From the NCBI GenBank assembly GCA_945905295.1, contig CAMDPX010000004.1, forward strand, positions 1 to 64,000: a stretch of 64,000 bases of DNA, read 5' to 3'. A program made the translations under genes and the position numbers. This document shows positions 45,578 to 56,286 of this stretch, piece by piece (the first letter of the stretch is position 1; every line of letters starts with the position of its first letter). The notes under the pieces are model-generated. The model was not told where the DNA came from and made no database searches. It worked only from the letters and a program-made list of their open reading frames with translations. Source of the stretch: Planctomyces sp. SH-PL62 (GTDB lineage: Bacteria; Planctomycetota; Planctomycetia; Planctomycetales; Planctomycetaceae).

Positions 45578-48382
45578 TCAATCAATTGTTCGTTTTACTT
45601 CCTCGATGCGATACGCCTCCAGCAGGTCTCCTTCTTTGACGTCGTTGAAGTTATCCAGACGGATGCCGCATTCCATGCCTTCGCGGACTTCCTTGGCGTC
45701 GTCTTTGACGCGCTTCAGTGACGCGAGCCCATAATCGTTGAGAATCTTCTGGTCGCGAATCAGCCGCACGCGGCTGTTGCGTTCGATGCTGCCGCTCAAG
45801 ACGCGACAGCCGGCGACCGTACCGACGCGGCTGATCGAAAACGTTTGCAGGACAATCGCGCGGCCGGTCGAGACTTGCCGCTTCTCCGGCGTGAGTAGTC
45901 CTTCCAGCGCCAATTTGATCTCGTCGGTGACCTCGTAAATGATCTGGTACCGGCGGATGTCGACCCCTTCTTTTTCGGCGAGTTGCAACGCTCGATCTTC
46001 GGCGATGACGTGGAAGGCCACGATGATCGCCCCCGACGCACTGGCCAGGTACACGTCGCTTTCGTTGACGCCGCCGACGAGCGCGTGCAGCAGGTTGATC
46101 TTCACTTCCGGGTGATCGAACTTTCCAAGCTCATATTTCAGAGCCTCGATCGAGCCCGGCGTATCGGCCTTGATGATGATCGGCAGCTCTTTCACCTCTC
46201 CACCCTGAACGGCGATGAGGATGTCTTCCATCGTGCGTTTGCGCCCGCGGGACGAAAGGGTCAGCGTACGTCCGCGTTGGCGACGGATCTCGGCGATCTC
46301 GCGTGCGGCATCAAGGTCGTCCATCACGAAGAATTGGTCGCCTGCGTTCGGAACCTGATCGAGTCCTGCGACACGAATTGGCGTGGAGGGAGGGGCTTCC
46401 GCGACTTCCTCATCGCGGTCGTTGTACATCGCGCGAATGTTGCCGTGCGAACTGCCGCAGAGCAGGATGTCGCCGACTCGCAACGTGCCGTTTTGAACCA
46501 TCGTCAACGCGATCACGCCGCGGCCTTCGTCGCGAAACGCTTCGATACAGACGCCGACGGCCGAGCGTTCTGGATTCGCCTTGAGCTCATGGACTTCGGC
46601 GGTCAGTAACAGCAGTTCGAGCAGGTTATCAATGCCTTCTCCCGTCAGGCCCGACGTGCGGACCATTTCGACGTCGCCGCCCCATTCCTGCACGAGCACC
46701 CCTTGGGTCGCGAGGTCGCTGAGCACGCGCTGCTCGTTGCGGTCCGGCAGGTCGATCTTGTTGAGGGCGACAATAATCGTCGCGTTGGCAGCCTTCGCGT
46801 GAGCGATGCACTCGACGGTTTGCGGCATGACACCGTCATTGGCTGCGACCACCAGCACGATGATGTCGGTGCAGTTGGCTCCACGAGCACGCATCTCGCC
46901 GAAGGCCGCGTGGCCAGGCGTGTCCACGAACGTGATTTTGTGGCCGTTGTGGTCGATCTGATAGGCACGCACATGCTGGGTGATGCCACCCGCCTCGCCC
47001 GCCGCAACGTTGGTCGAGCGAATCTTGTCGAGCAGCGTCGTCTTGCCGTGATCGACGTGGCCCAGGATCGTGACGATCGGCGGCCGAGTGACCAGGCTTT
47101 CAACCGGATCAGCGGCCAGCAAGGCATCCTGCAACTCTTCTTCGAGGTCTTTCTCGCGAAGGATGGTCAATTCGACGCCGACTTCCATCGCCAAGTCCAG
47201 CGCGGTTTCTTCGTCGATCGTGTCATTGATTTGGATCATCCGGCCTTGCTTGAACAAGATGCTCATGAACGCTTTGACCGGCCGGCCCACCGCTTCCGAA
47301 AGCGTGCGCAACGAAATCGGCGCCTCGACTTCAGCGTGCGTTTTGAGTTCGGGCTGACCGGCAAACTTCGAGCGGTGCATCTTGATGGATCGGCGACGGC
47401 GTGCGCCTTCATCCTCTTCGCCGACGACCTCCACGCGCGAATGCCGTTGCTTCCGGCGTTCGTCGCGCGATTCCATCAAGCCGCCAGCATGCGCCTTGCC
47501 TCCCTTGCCGGGAATAACTTTCTTGTCGCCATCGTCGTCGATGAGCGGGCCGCGTTTTTTCGGGCCGCCAGCGACCGGATGTCCCTTGTCCCCTTTCACC
47601 ACTTGACTGACTCGGCCCGCCAATGGGCCAGAAGCGCCGAAGTTTTCAGCCGTAATCTTGATGTCAGGACGCTGAGCCTTGCCTTCATCCTTCTTCGGCT
47701 TGGCGACCGGAGCATCCGGAATGGCGGCCAACTGTGGGAGATTCGGTTTGTTCTTACGAACCGCCCCAACGGCGCGCATGTCGCCGGTCGAACCGATGGG
47801 CCGCATCTCACGCGTCCGCGGCGTCGAACCATGCGGACTGATGTAGTCTTCGCGACGGATTCCGGTCGTGCCGGGATCCGGCAATTCGGTCACGTCAGCC
47901 TTCGGCGATTCAATCATCGCCGGAGGTTCGAGCGGTACAACTGCCTCGGGAACAACGATCTCTGCTTGGGGAGCCTCCGCAATGACGGCGGGGATCGATT
48001 CAACGGGGAGTTCTGGCTGCGGCACGACCACGGCAGGGACGGGCGGCTCGATTTCTTTTGCAGGTCGCGGCGGGCGAGCGATCGGGGCCATCGACCGAAT
48101 CGGCATCGCCTTGATCTGACGCGCCTTGGCGGTCGAGTCAATGGCGACGTCGTCGCGTGTGATCGACTTTTTCTCGGCAGCAGGCTTGGCGGGCTTACTC
48201 TTGAGATACTCCAACACCACGTCGCGCTCCGCGGGCGAGATGCTCGCCAGCGCCGACGCTTTCACGGGGATGCCAGCATCGTTTGCATGCTGGATCAGGA
48301 CTTTGCTGTCCATCCCCAATTCTTTCGCCAAGGCGAAGATTCGCACCTTGAGCGTTTTGTCCTCGGCCAGTTGTTCGGTCAA
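45578..48382 (-). CDS. infB: Translation initiation factor IF-2
   Basis: About 934 residues. The N-terminal IF2 helix domain ([20 protein letters not shown]) and a long proline/alanine/lysine-rich linker precede the GTPase: G1 [10 protein letters not shown]2 GGITQHV, G3 DTPGHAAF, G4 NKID, then domains II to IV. It brings initiator tRNA to the 30S subunit. The start is uncertain: GTG 48388 touches AGAGG, while TTG 48382 has that sequence 5 nt upstream and is used here. It is between nusA (99 nt) and rbfA. Confidence 0.95.
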   Translation of the reverse strand: MTEQLAEDKTLKVRIFALAKELGMDSKVLIQHANDAGIPVKASALASISPAERDVVLEYLKSKPAKPAAEKKSITRDDVAIDSTAKARQIKAMPIRSMAPIARPPRPAKEIEPPVPAVVVPQPELPVESIPAVIAEAPQAEIVVPEAVVPLEPPAMIESPKADVTELPDPGTTGIRREDYISPHGSTPRTREMRPIGSTGDMRAVGAVRKNKPNLPQLAAIPDAPVAKPKKDEGKAQRPDIKITAENFGASGPLAGRVSQVVKGDKGHPVAGGPKKRGPLIDDDGDKKVIPGKGGKAHAGGLMESRDERRKQRHSRVEVVGEEDEGARRRRSIKMHRSKFAGQPELKTHAEVEAPISLRTLSEAVGRPVKAFMSILFKQGRMIQINDTIDEETALDLAMEVGVELTILREKDLEEELQDALLAADPVESLVTRPPIVTILGHVDHGKTTLLDKIRSTNVAAGEAGGITQHVRAYQIDHNGHKITFVDTPGHAAFGEMRARGANCTDIIVLVVAANDGVMPQTVECIAHAKAANATIIVALNKIDLPDRNEQRVLSDLATQGVLVQEWGGDVEMVRTSGLTGEGIDNLLELLLLTAEVHELKANPERSAVGVCIEAFRDEGRGVIALTMVQNGTLRVGDILLCGSSHGNIRAMYNDRDEEVAEAPPSTPIRVAGLDQVPNAGDQFFVMDDLDAAREIAEIRRQRGRTLTLSSRGRKRTMEDILIAVQGGEVKELPIIIKADTPGSIEALKYELGKFDHPEVKINLLHALVGGVNESDVYLASASGAIIVAFHVIAEDRALQLAEKEGVDIRRYQIIYEVTDEIKLALEGLLTPEKRQVSTGRAIVLQTFSISRVGTVAGCRVLSGSIERNSRVRLIRDQKILNDYGLASLKRVKDDAKEVREGMECGIRLDNFNDVKEGDLLEAYRIEEVKRTID

Positions 48383-48481
48383 AGGCACCCTCTGTGTTGG
48401 AAAGACGAATGATGCGGAGCCAGCCGCGAGATGTCTCTCGCGAGGGGCGGCGATCACACAGGTTGTGCTCAGGTCGCGTCA

Positions 48482-49906
48482 TTATTCAACGACCTGAGCG
48501 GGATGTTCGGGTTCGGCACTTGTGAGTTGTTCGGTTTCCGCGACCGGCGACACAGACTCGGCTGCAGCGGACGACTCCGCCACAACGTCCTCAGTCACCG
48601 CAGAGGCTTCGGCTTCGGTCGGCGACGCGTCCTCAGCCAGGGGCACATCGCCGATGTGAGGGGCTTCTGCTTTCGCGGGTGCAGACGCCGCACGTGCATC
48701 GATCTCTCGTTGCAGCTTCAATTCCGCCTTGCGACGGTTGTCTTCGATTTCTTGTTTGTCGCTTTCGATGTCGGCGTATGCGACGACCTCTTCGATTTGC
48801 TCAGGAGTGCAACCGCTCATTTCTTGCAGTTGATCCGGCTCAATCACCGACAAGTCGTAGAAACTGAAGAAGCCTTGCGACACGAGACTCTCGGCCAGTT
48901 CTTCGGTGATGTGGGGAACCTGCGAGAACGCCGCGACCGACTTCTCCAACTGCTCGTTCAGCTCATCGCGAGTCATCACCTCGATGTCCCAGCCGACGAG
49001 CTTCGACGCCAGCCGCACGTTCTGTCCGCGCTTGCCGATCGCCAGCGAGAGCTGATCTTCCCGCACCAGCACGATCACGCGACCGAGCATTGGGCAGAGA
49101 ATCACGTCCTCGACCTCGGATGGCTGCATGGCGTTCGGGACGAGCACTTGCAGCGAGTCGTTCCAGCGCACGATGTCGATTCGCTCGCCCGCCAATTCAT
49201 CGACGATGTTCTTGATTCGCGCCCCACGCACACCAACGCAGGCACCGACGCAGTCGATCTTCGTATCGGAACAGGAAACAGCGACCTTCGAGCGATATCC
49301 CGCTTCGCGAGCCAGCGAGCGGACTTCGATAATCCCCTCGGCGACTTCGGGGATTTCCGTCTTGAACAACTCCAGCACGAGATCCGGATGCGTGCGAGAC
49401 AGGATGATTTTCACTCGGCTGCCGGCCTTTCGAACCTCAATGACCACGGCCCGAATTCGTTCGCCGATGCGATGCGACTCGCCGGGGATCTGTTCGCTCT
49501 TGGGCAGGAAGCCGTCGATCTTGCTGAGTGTGACGAGCGCCGAGCCACCTTCAAACCGGGTGATCGTACCGGTGACGAGTTGCCCCTTGAGGTCTTCGTA
49601 CTCGTCGAAGATCGAATCCCGTTCGGCTTCGCGGATGCGCTGCATCAGCACTTGTTTGGCGGTCTGAGACGAAATACGTCCCAGAATTTCGCCGAGCATG
49701 TCGGGTTCAATGTCCTTGCCGTCACAGAGCACAGTCGGTTTGCCGGTCGCCTGATCGATCGCCACCGTGACTTCAAAGTCTTCGCCGTAATGCTTTTTCG
49801 CCGCCGACAATACCGCCTGTTCCAGCGCCTCGATGACGATGGACTTGTCGATATTCCGGTCGCGATGCAGAGCATCGACGAAGCGTAAGACATCGGCACC
49901 GTTCAT
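48482..49906 (-). CDS. nusA: Transcription termination/antitermination factor NusA
   Basis: The 474-residue protein has an N-terminal RNA polymerase-binding domain ([24 protein letters not shown]), an S1 domain ([21 protein letters not shown]), two KH domains (including [20 protein letters not shown] and [16 protein letters not shown]) and a C-terminal helix-hairpin-helix region ([20 protein letters not shown]). The last about 60 residues are acidic and alanine-rich. ATG 49906 has AAAGGA upstream. It is the first gene of the nusA-infB-rbfA group; rimP, often first in that operon, is not seen. Confidence 0.95.
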   Translation of the reverse strand: MNGADVLRFVDALHRDRNIDKSIVIEALEQAVLSAAKKHYGEDFEVTVAIDQATGKPTVLCDGKDIEPDMLGEILGRISSQTAKQVLMQRIREAERDSIFDEYEDLKGQLVTGTITRFEGGSALVTLSKIDGFLPKSEQIPGESHRIGERIRAVVIEVRKAGSRVKIILSRTHPDLVLELFKTEIPEVAEGIIEVRSLAREAGYRSKVAVSCSDTKIDCVGACVGVRGARIKNIVDELAGERIDIVRWNDSLQVLVPNAMQPSEVEDVILCPMLGRVIVLVREDQLSLAIGKRGQNVRLASKLVGWDIEVMTRDELNEQLEKSVAAFSQVPHITEELAESLVSQGFFSFYDLSVIEPDQLQEMSGCTPEQIEEVVAYADIESDKQEIEDNRRKAELKLQREIDARAASAPAKAEAPHIGDVPLAEDASPTEAEASAVTEDVVAESSAAAESVSPVAETEQLTSAEPEHPAQVVE

Positions 49907-50314
49907 TTTTTTCCTTTCGTCAAGGCTGGGTGAGTACAGCCTCAACTACGGATATCAATCAGTTCCCAAAAGAACTGTCCCAAAACAAAAAAAGCGGGCA
50001 CGAGACCCACTTCTCTCGCCGCCGCCGCGAGCGGCAACGGACTCAGCCATTCAGGCCAGCCATCGACGGACAACACCGAGCAAGCTCGGAGATCATCCTT
50101 GGAACCGACACGTCTATCTCATCGGACGCCCTCACGCGAAAACACGCGGTGCTGCCAACCATCCAGAACTGTGTCGAGTCGCCCAAAGTCATTTGCGAGA
50201 CGACTTTCGACGGCCAGAACGCCCCTTCCTGCTGAGCGGGGCGGTGACATTAGTTTTGACCACTCATACTGTCAAGCTGCGCGACGATTAAGGAAGGGGC
50301 AGCACTAGCCTGAC
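49907..50314. other. Leader region upstream of nusA, no gene seen
   Basis: 408 nt without a supported gene; short frames here lack protein character. GCCCCTTCCT (50221-50230) and its inverse (50291-50300) form a 10-bp inverted repeat with a 60-nt loop. A degenerate half of the GTAG-GTCAGGCT family reads into the region at 50303-50317. The nusA promoter should be here but no clear -35/-10 pair was assigned. Confidence 0.5.
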
Positions 50315-50484
50315 CTATGGGACTCGCACGACAAAGATGGTGGCGTTGCTGGTGATGAGTTGGCGGCTGTCGTCGGTGAAGGTGAGTTCGTCGACTCGGC
50401 CGGGGAAGGTCAGGCGTTTTTCGACGACTCCGCTGGCGAGCTGGATGATCTGCACTTCGGTGGAGGCTCCGTGTTCCCAATCAT
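50315..50484 (-). pseudogene. Remnant copy of the kinase gene 3' end
   Basis: About 56 codons on the minus strand match the last codons of the WD40-type kinase gene (51569-51740) at high nucleotide identity, including VEKRLTFPGRV and ELTFTDDSR; the local reading ends VVRVP and a TAG at 50315-50317. That TAG lies in a degenerate TAGGTCAGGCT hairpin half. Homology stops near 50484, 20 nt before the HNH gene stop. It is either left from a tandem kinase duplication or from an insertion that duplicated the gene end. Confidence 0.82.
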
Positions 50485-50504
50485 TCCCAGGTTGATGATG
50501 CGGA

Positions 50505-51149
50505 CTAATACACTTCCGGCAGACGCCCAGACCGTCGTTGTTCGAAGCTGCTCTGAGCGATTCCTGACGGGCGTGTATTGCCGCGCGGCGGACGTTTAGA
50601 GGCCAGGTCCGGCAAGTCCGACGGATACCCTAACAGCTCTCGCAGCAGACGCTCGTCGTCCGTCGTTCCGCGCGATGCCAGCAATTCCAAGAGCGATTGC
50701 AGACGGCGGCGAAACTCGACGAGCAGCGGACGATTCAGATGACAAATGCGGATCAAGAGGCGTCCCTCGGCGGACAATGCTTCCGCGGTCCCGTCCGGCG
50801 CGAATTCGACATGTTGAGCAATTGGCTCGCGGCTCAAGTCGAAAGGCAGCACCGCGTCTTGTCGGTTGCGATTGCAGCTACAACAGGCGTAAGACAGGTT
50901 GTCATATTCGTGAGCAAGGCTCGGATCAGCGCTTTGCGGAGTGATGTGATCGACGGCGAAGTCCTCTTGGCCGTCGGGCCTCCAACGCTCTCGGCTGAGG
51001 CAATAGACACAGCGAAAAGAGAATTCATCGCGTAGCCAAGGTTTGTAAGCGCGGTCATCCGTGTAGCCGCATGGGCCATGCCGGCGCGAGTGCGGTGTCA
51101 TCGGGTAACGGAGCGCCGTTTCGCAGGCCGATCGCAACGACTCATTCAT
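50505..51149 (-). CDS. HNH endonuclease domain protein
   Basis: The 214-residue protein has a zinc-stabilised HNH nuclease fold: CVYC, then FAVDHITPQS with the catalytic histidine, then YDNLSYACCSCNRNRQ with the second cysteine pair and the metal-binding asparagine. The C-terminal half is helical with no recognised domain. ATG 51149 overlaps the stop of the upstream gene (ATGAATGA), indicating translational coupling. Such HNH genes paired with a small ribbon-helix-helix-like gene recur in planctomycetes and cyanobacteria in my memory of such genomes; a toxin-antitoxin or defence role is possible but unproven. Confidence 0.85.
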   Translation of the reverse strand: MNESLRSACETALRYPMTPHSRRHGPCGYTDDRAYKPWLRDEFSFRCVYCLSRERWRPDGQEDFAVDHITPQSADPSLAHEYDNLSYACCSCNRNRQDAVLPFDLSREPIAQHVEFAPDGTAEALSAEGRLLIRICHLNRPLLVEFRRRLQSLLELLASRGTTDDERLLRELLGYPSDLPDLASKRPPRGNTRPSGIAQSSFEQRRSGRLPEVY

Positions 51150-51480
51150 CGGACGTGCCCGGGAAACCAGTCGCGCGCGGCGCAGCATCGTCGAGCGTTT
51201 TCAAGAGTTGCCGGTCTTCGGGTTCACAAGCTTTGGTCACCGCATCTTGCAGGGCGTCCAATTCCAGAGTTTCCGCATCGGACAGACCCTGCGAGTACTC
51301 GACCGCAATCAGTTCGAGACGGCGGGCATTGATGTTTTTCCAGGCTCCGGACACGAGCGGCCGTCGAACCGCGTCATGGAGAATTTGGACCGCCAGATCC
51401 TCGACAGAGACCTGGCCAACATCGGCTTGCCGCTGTAATTGTTGGGCAAGTTGTTCATCCAGAGCGACGGTGACTGCCAT
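51142..51480 (-). CDS. Small protein with RHH-like N-terminus, antitoxin-like
   Basis: The 112-residue protein begins with VTVALDEQLAQQLQRQADV and a following helix (SVEDLAVQILHDAV), a pattern like ribbon-helix-helix antitoxins. The second half is helical (ARRLELIAVEYSQGLSDAE, TLELDALQDAV). It has no membrane segment. ATG 51480 has AGGA 8 nt upstream. Its end overlaps the HNH gene by 8 nt. It starts 88 nt downstream of the kinase stop. Family not firmly recognised; DNA binding is inferred from the N-terminus only. Confidence 0.7.
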   Translation of the reverse strand: MAVTVALDEQLAQQLQRQADVGQVSVEDLAVQILHDAVRRPLVSGAWKNINARRLELIAVEYSQGLSDAETLELDALQDAVTKACEPEDRQLLKTLDDAAPRATGFPGTSDE

Positions 51481-51568
51481 TGCGAACGTCCTGACTTAAG
51501 CAGAAAAACTGAATTTCATGCCGAGTTTGATGCTAGCCCGGTGATCGCCAACGGAACAAGTCCAAGAC

Positions 51569-54500
51569 CTACTGCGGCTTCGCGAGCCGCACCACATAGA
51601 TGGTGGCGTTGGCGTTGCCGGTGATGAGGTGGCGGCTATCGTCGGTGAAGGTGAGTTCGTGGACTCGGCCGGGGAAGGTCAGGCGTTTTTCGACGACTCC
51701 GCTGGCGAGGTGGATGATCTGCACTCCGGTGGAGGCTCCGTTCTCCCAGAACGAGGCCGCCAGACGACGACCATCCGGCGAGAACGCGACGGCTTCGCAC
51801 CTGGTCATCGCGAAGCTCGCAGTTGGCTGGGTGAGGTCGGACTTCAGGTTCCAGAGTTCCAAACTTCCATGATTGCCTGTCGCGGGAGTCTGACCGTCGG
51901 GGGCCACGGCAAAATGATTACATTGACGCTGCGGCAGCTTGGTGCGCGGGATGATCTGATCGTCTTTGACATCCCATATCTGGATGACGAAGCCACCAAG
52001 CCGTCCGACCAGCGTGCGTCCGGCTTCGGCAAAGGCTAGTTGTTGGACGGGGTGAGGCGACGATTTGATCTCCGACAGCTTCTTGGCGGGAAGGTCGTCC
52101 GACTCCCAACCCCACAGTTCGAGGACCTCGTCCGTTCCGTTGTGCCGGCCGATTGCGAGACGGCGGCCCTCGTCGTTGAGCGCAGCCGATCCTGGGTAGT
52201 TCGCGGTGACACGGCGAGTCGGCGTCAAACGATCTGCGTCGCACCGGAGAAGTGCGATGCCACCCGCACCCAGCTCGCTAACGACGAGCTGACGTTGTGG
52301 CAAAGAGGCACCGAGAACTTCGGACGCCAATGAAACGATAGGTACAGCTTGCAGACCGTTGGTTGTGGGTCGCCAAATGCCAACACGCTGGGATTCCGTT
52401 GAAGTACACAACAAGCGATCGACGACGGCGACTCGTCCGCGGCCGTCTCTTCGTGTTGGATTGGGAAGAAGCGGATCGAGTTCGGTCACTCCGTTCGAGG
52501 AAACATTCCAGAGGCGGATGGCCCCGTTGTGGTGACCGGTGAAGACGGTCTCGCCGTTCGGGGCGATCGCGAGTGTGGCGATATTGTCTGCGGGGAATGA
52601 CGCTGAAGCACTTCCGAGCAACTTCGGTGGATCAGCGGCGAGATCCCAGACGCGGAACGCGCCAGTGTCGTTGATGACCATTCGTTTGGATTGCGTGGCC
52701 GAAGAAATGATTCCCGTGTCGCGAAGGCTGCCGACTCGTTGGGGTTCGCCGTCGTTGATTTTCCAGAACCAAATGCGGCCGTTGCGATCGGCGGTGGCCA
52801 AGCGACCGTCTGACAGGAAAGCGGCGTGGTCGAAGCCCTTCGCGGGGGCGTCGGATTTCTCGTCGGCATCGGCCTTCAACACGATGGCCTCGCGCGGCGT
52901 GTCTCTTCGCAGATCAATCAGATGAATGGAACTTTGCGTGTGGTTGTTATCCGTGGATTTCTTATCCGTAAAACAGAACCAATGTGAATCCGTAGAAAAG
53001 CTGACCGGAGTAGCGTTTCCATGCGGATTGGGGATGACAAACTTGGCGGCTCGCTGAGGTGGAGCGTCGTCACTGAGTTTCCAGAGACCGACGCTGAGAA
53101 CAGAGGTTCCTTCAAGCGCGGCCAGCCAACGGCCGTCTGAAGACGCGGTCGCAAGATGAGTAGAGGCCGCGTCAGGCTCTGTGATCGCGAATTGCTTCTC
53201 CAAAGGCATTCCGTCGTGTGGCTTGGCGAAGATTTGAAGTTCCAAAGGTTTTGTACCGCCGTCATGAGTAAATGCAGCGATCCGGCCATCGGGCAGCAAT
53301 GTCGCGGAACCGACTCCGCCGGTGCTGGGGAAGAATCGATCCGGTTGCTTGGGGTCGCGACCGTACAAATACAGGCCGTCGTTCGTCGTCAGCGTGAATT
53401 GCGTGCCATCCGAAGAAACCGACGACGAACGGATGATGTTTGAAACCCGTCGGCGATGTTGGCCCAGGACGGCGACCAGACCTTCCGGCTGACGGGGGAC
53501 TCGCTCCGCCTCCGGAATCTGCGCGGGATCAAGGTCATCCCACGGGGAGGGGTCGGGTGTGCGAATTTCAGATTTGGCCGTCACAGACTTCTTGTCTTCC
53601 ACACGCTTGTCGGCCAAATCTGAAATTCGCACACCCGACCCCGCGTTCTCGCGACGCTTGATCTCGACGACTTCTCGGCCGAAGCGTTTGAGCGTGATTT
53701 TGTCGCCGATGACTTCGTATTCGTCGGCGTTGGCTCCGGTGAGCACGACCTCGACCTCGCCCGAACGGACGCGCACGGAGTTCTTGCCGAAGGTCAGCGT
53801 CCGCTCTTGCTCCGGCTGAGCCAACTGGACAATTCTGACTTCGAGGCCCGGTTCGGGGGACGTGATGACCAGCTCAGCCCGGTCGCTGATTTTGATCACG
53901 ATCGCGGCGGCAAGGACGAAGAAGATCGCAGCGGCAATGAGCGTGCGTCGCCGTAGGGTGGGACCAGCGGCGCTTCGCCGCGCCGGCCCACCAATGAGTT
54001 TTCGCGGGGCTTCTGGTGGGCCGGCGCTCGATGCGAGCTTGTCCCACCCTACAGCTTCGGCGTCGTCCGTCTTTGTTGTCGGCATCAGCATTGGTTGTGA
54101 GTCAGGTCGGGTAAGAGTCTCCAGACTACGAAGACAATTCGTCAGCGCGTCTTCAAATTCCTTCGCGGTTTGGAATCGCTGCGCGGGTTCACGAGCCATC
54201 GCTTTGCGGCAGATGTTGGCGAGGTTGGGATCGACGTCGGGACGCAGGGATTCGACCGGCGGTGGTGTCTTGGTGGCGATGTCCACGAGCACTCGCGTCA
54301 TCGGGCCTTCAAAGGGGAGGCGGCCGGTCAGCATTTGATACAGCAAGACGCCCAGGCTGTAGATGTCGCTCCGTTCGTCGCCGCCGCTGGCTCCGAGTTG
54401 AATTTGTTCGGGAGCCATATAGGCCGGCGTGCCGACCAGTGAGCCGGATTGCGTCAACTGCGTGTCGGTCTGCGCCAGGCGAGCTAATCCGAAATCCATC

Positions 54501-55503
54501 AGCAGCGGCTCGCCCCGTTCGTCGATCATCACGTTCGAGGCTTTGATGTCTCGATGCCGAATGCCCACCGCGTGAATCGCCTGCAATGCGGAAGCCAGCT
54601 TGCGTGTCAGTTCGACCGCCTCACGCAGCGAGACTGTGCGGTGCTCCATCCAGGCGGACAACGACATCCCCTCGACCAGCGGCATGGTGATGAAGTGCTG
54701 GCCGTCGAGTTGGCCAACATCGTAGATCGGGCAAATGTTCGGATGCCGAATCGCTCCCGCCGCGCGAGCTTCGTTCAAGAACCGCTGCAAGATGACCGGA
54801 TCGTTGACCAGCTCGGCGCGCGGAATCTTTAGCGCGACGATCCGATCCAACTGCGTATCACGAGCTTCATAGACCGCACCCATGCCCCCGATCCGACCAT
54901 CCGCCGGACTTCGTAACGACCGAACTGCTTGCCGGTGAGCAACCCGATGCGTCTGGCGGCCAGCACGGCGGAGGTTTCTTCTTTCGGAGGAAAGCTGCCG
55001 GTGGGTGGGAGGTCGCCGTCTTGATCTACAGGTTTGACAGTCAGCAGCGTCGCTTCGTTGGCGGGTTGAGCGGTCGAGGCTTCCCCATTCTCGGCGATGG
55101 CGGTGGCTCGTAGCCGATCGAGATCGACGCCGTCCGCGAATTGAGGAAACCGCTGTCGCAGTTCGTCCCGCGTCGGCGAATCCTCCAGACAGAAACGAGT
55201 CAGGCATTCGGCGTCGAGCAACTCTTGAATCGCAGCCGGCTGAGACGTCAGCTCCGGCCAGTCGGCAAGATATTGCTCCAGCAACCGCTGCTCGCCTCGT
55301 TCCCAGCGATGCTCCTGGTCGATCCGCACCAGTTCGATCAACAACCGCAGCCGCAGCGGATCACCCGACTCGGGAAGAAACGGCTCGATGGCCGGGTTGC
55401 GAGTCTGTCGCCAGAGAGCTTCAAACTCGTGAACGGCGTTCGAGATCGCGGTGAACTCGTCGTGAGTCAGTTCTGAATGCGGTCGCAACACGGCTTGAGT
55501 CAT
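51569..55503 (-). CDS. Ser/Thr protein kinase with WD40-like repeats, frameshifted
   Basis: About 1311 residues if one frameshift is bridged. The N-terminal part (from ATG 55503) has a helical planctomycete kinase leader and LTGKQFGRYEVRRMVGSG; the rest continues in another frame with GGMGAVYEARD, VALKIP, HRDIKASNVM, DFGLARL and GTPAYMAPEQ. The break is in the glycine loop at a run of five C (54895-54899); one more base would restore VGSGGMGAVY. After the kinase domain come a transmembrane helix (LIAAAIFFVLAAAIVI) and an exported WD40-like propeller. Two hairpin elements (53549, 53953) lie in frame around the membrane segment. The ECF sigma gene lies two genes upstream. The frameshift may be an assembly error. 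Confidence 0.88.
53549..53642. repeat. GGGGTCGGGTGT inverted pair inside the kinase gene
   Basis: Positions 53549-53580 pair perfectly (32 bp) with 53611-53642; the loop is 30 nt. In frame it encodes ISDLADKR at one arm and KSEIRTPDP at the other, just after the membrane-proximal domain. The outer arm matches that of 4510-4583. Confidence 0.93.
53953..54052. repeat. GTAG-GGTGGGAC doublet inside the kinase gene
   Basis: The left arm (53953-53992) and right arm (54015-54052) are inverted copies with GTAG heads and shared GGTGGGAC and CGCCGGCCCACC. The internal hairpins differ: GCGGCG-CTT-CGCCGC in one, GCTCG-CAT-CGAGC in the other, each self-complementary. It is translated in frame as VGWDKLASSAGPP and GGPARRSAAGPTL, in the linker between kinase domain and membrane helix. 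Confidence 0.92.
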
Positions 55504-55560
55504 GGCGAATGGCCTTCGATTGAGAGTCTGATGGGGTGACGAGCTTAGCGGATTCGGAAA

Positions 55561-55683
55561 ACGTAGGTCAGGCTTTCCAGCCTGACCCGAACGTCGAATA
55601 CCGTTCCATTTTGTTGCTCGGCGGCAAGCTGGGATTTTGAGTCCGTGAAGCGTTCGGGTCAGGCTGGAAAGCCTGACCTACGT
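55561..55683. repeat. GTAG-GTCAGGCT doublet supplying a stop codon
   Basis: Positions 55561-55593 pair perfectly (33 bp) with 55651-55683; the loop is 57 nt. It lies between the PPC-domain gene and the kinase gene. The TAG of the right-arm GTAG head is the PPC gene's stop codon (55678-55680). Confidence 0.95.
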
Positions 55684-56178
55684 GGACAGCGTCAGGTTGT
55701 AGTTCGTGTCGCCGGACCACCGGACGACGCGGATGAAATATGTGCCGGCGGACAAGCTGCTGGTGAAATCTTCGGACGTGGTGCCACAGCGGATCGAGGA
55801 CGCCACGATTCGGCCTTGAGCATCCAAGAGTTGCACGTCCGCATCAGCACTCAGGCCGCTCAATTGCACGCGAACGTTGCGAGCTTGCGTCAGCGTGAAG
55901 CGGAAGTGGTCCTGAGTATCCGCGATTCCCACGAAGTCTCGCACCGTCGTGGGCGTGGAACTGAGTGTCCCCAGCTCTCTGGCGGTGGCAATCGTATTGT
56001 CACTCGGCGCAGCCAGCGTCGCTGTTCCGATTGTGCTGATCTGCGCCGACAGGACCGTTCGTTGCTCCAAGGATTCCGAAGAGCCGTAGCTCGGTCGCTG
56101 GCGACGCCGACGGGGCTTGCCAACCCGTTGTGAACGGCGAATCTCTTGCAACCAATGACGCATCAAGTTTGTGAACAT
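55678..56178 (-). CDS. Exported PPC-domain protein with planctomycete N-terminal motif
   Basis: The 166-residue protein starts at ATG 56178 with a basic N-terminus and then SSESLEQRTVLSA (about residues 33-45), the planctomycete-type LExRTVLSA signature of secreted or surface proteins. A pre-peptidase C-terminal-like beta-sandwich domain follows (DTQDHFRFTLTQARNVRVQL, DVQLLDAQGRIVASS, LSAGTYFIRVV). Longer open frame upstream reads through a repeat element and is ignored. The stop codon comes from the repeat at 55561-55683. It lies between the sigma factor and kinase genes. Confidence 0.85.
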   Translation of the reverse strand: MFTNLMRHWLQEIRRSQRVGKPRRRRQRPSYGSSESLEQRTVLSAQISTIGTATLAAPSDNTIATARELGTLSSTPTTVRDFVGIADTQDHFRFTLTQARNVRVQLSGLSADADVQLLDAQGRIVASSIRCGTTSEDFTSSLSAGTYFIRVVRWSGDTNYNLTLST

Positions 56179-56286
56179 GTTCGGTTTCCTTATTCCTCGG
56201 ACAGGGAGGCGATGGCCACACAGGCCACGCTCTACCAGGGGAATAGGGAACCGCATTCGCGCGGGTGCAAGAATTTTGAGAATTCC

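Noticed and set aside
46703-48412. 569-codon plus-strand frame opposite infB
   Set aside because: Shadow of a clear IF-2 gene; the composition (Arg, His, Asp-rich) is typical of antisense translation.
49907-50314. rimP or a tRNA upstream of nusA
   Set aside because: No RimP-like frame and no cloverleaf could be recognised in this stretch.
50505-51188. Earlier start for the HNH gene at 51188
   Set aside because: The ATG at 51149 overlaps the upstream stop as ATGAATGA, a coupling arrangement that is more convincing.
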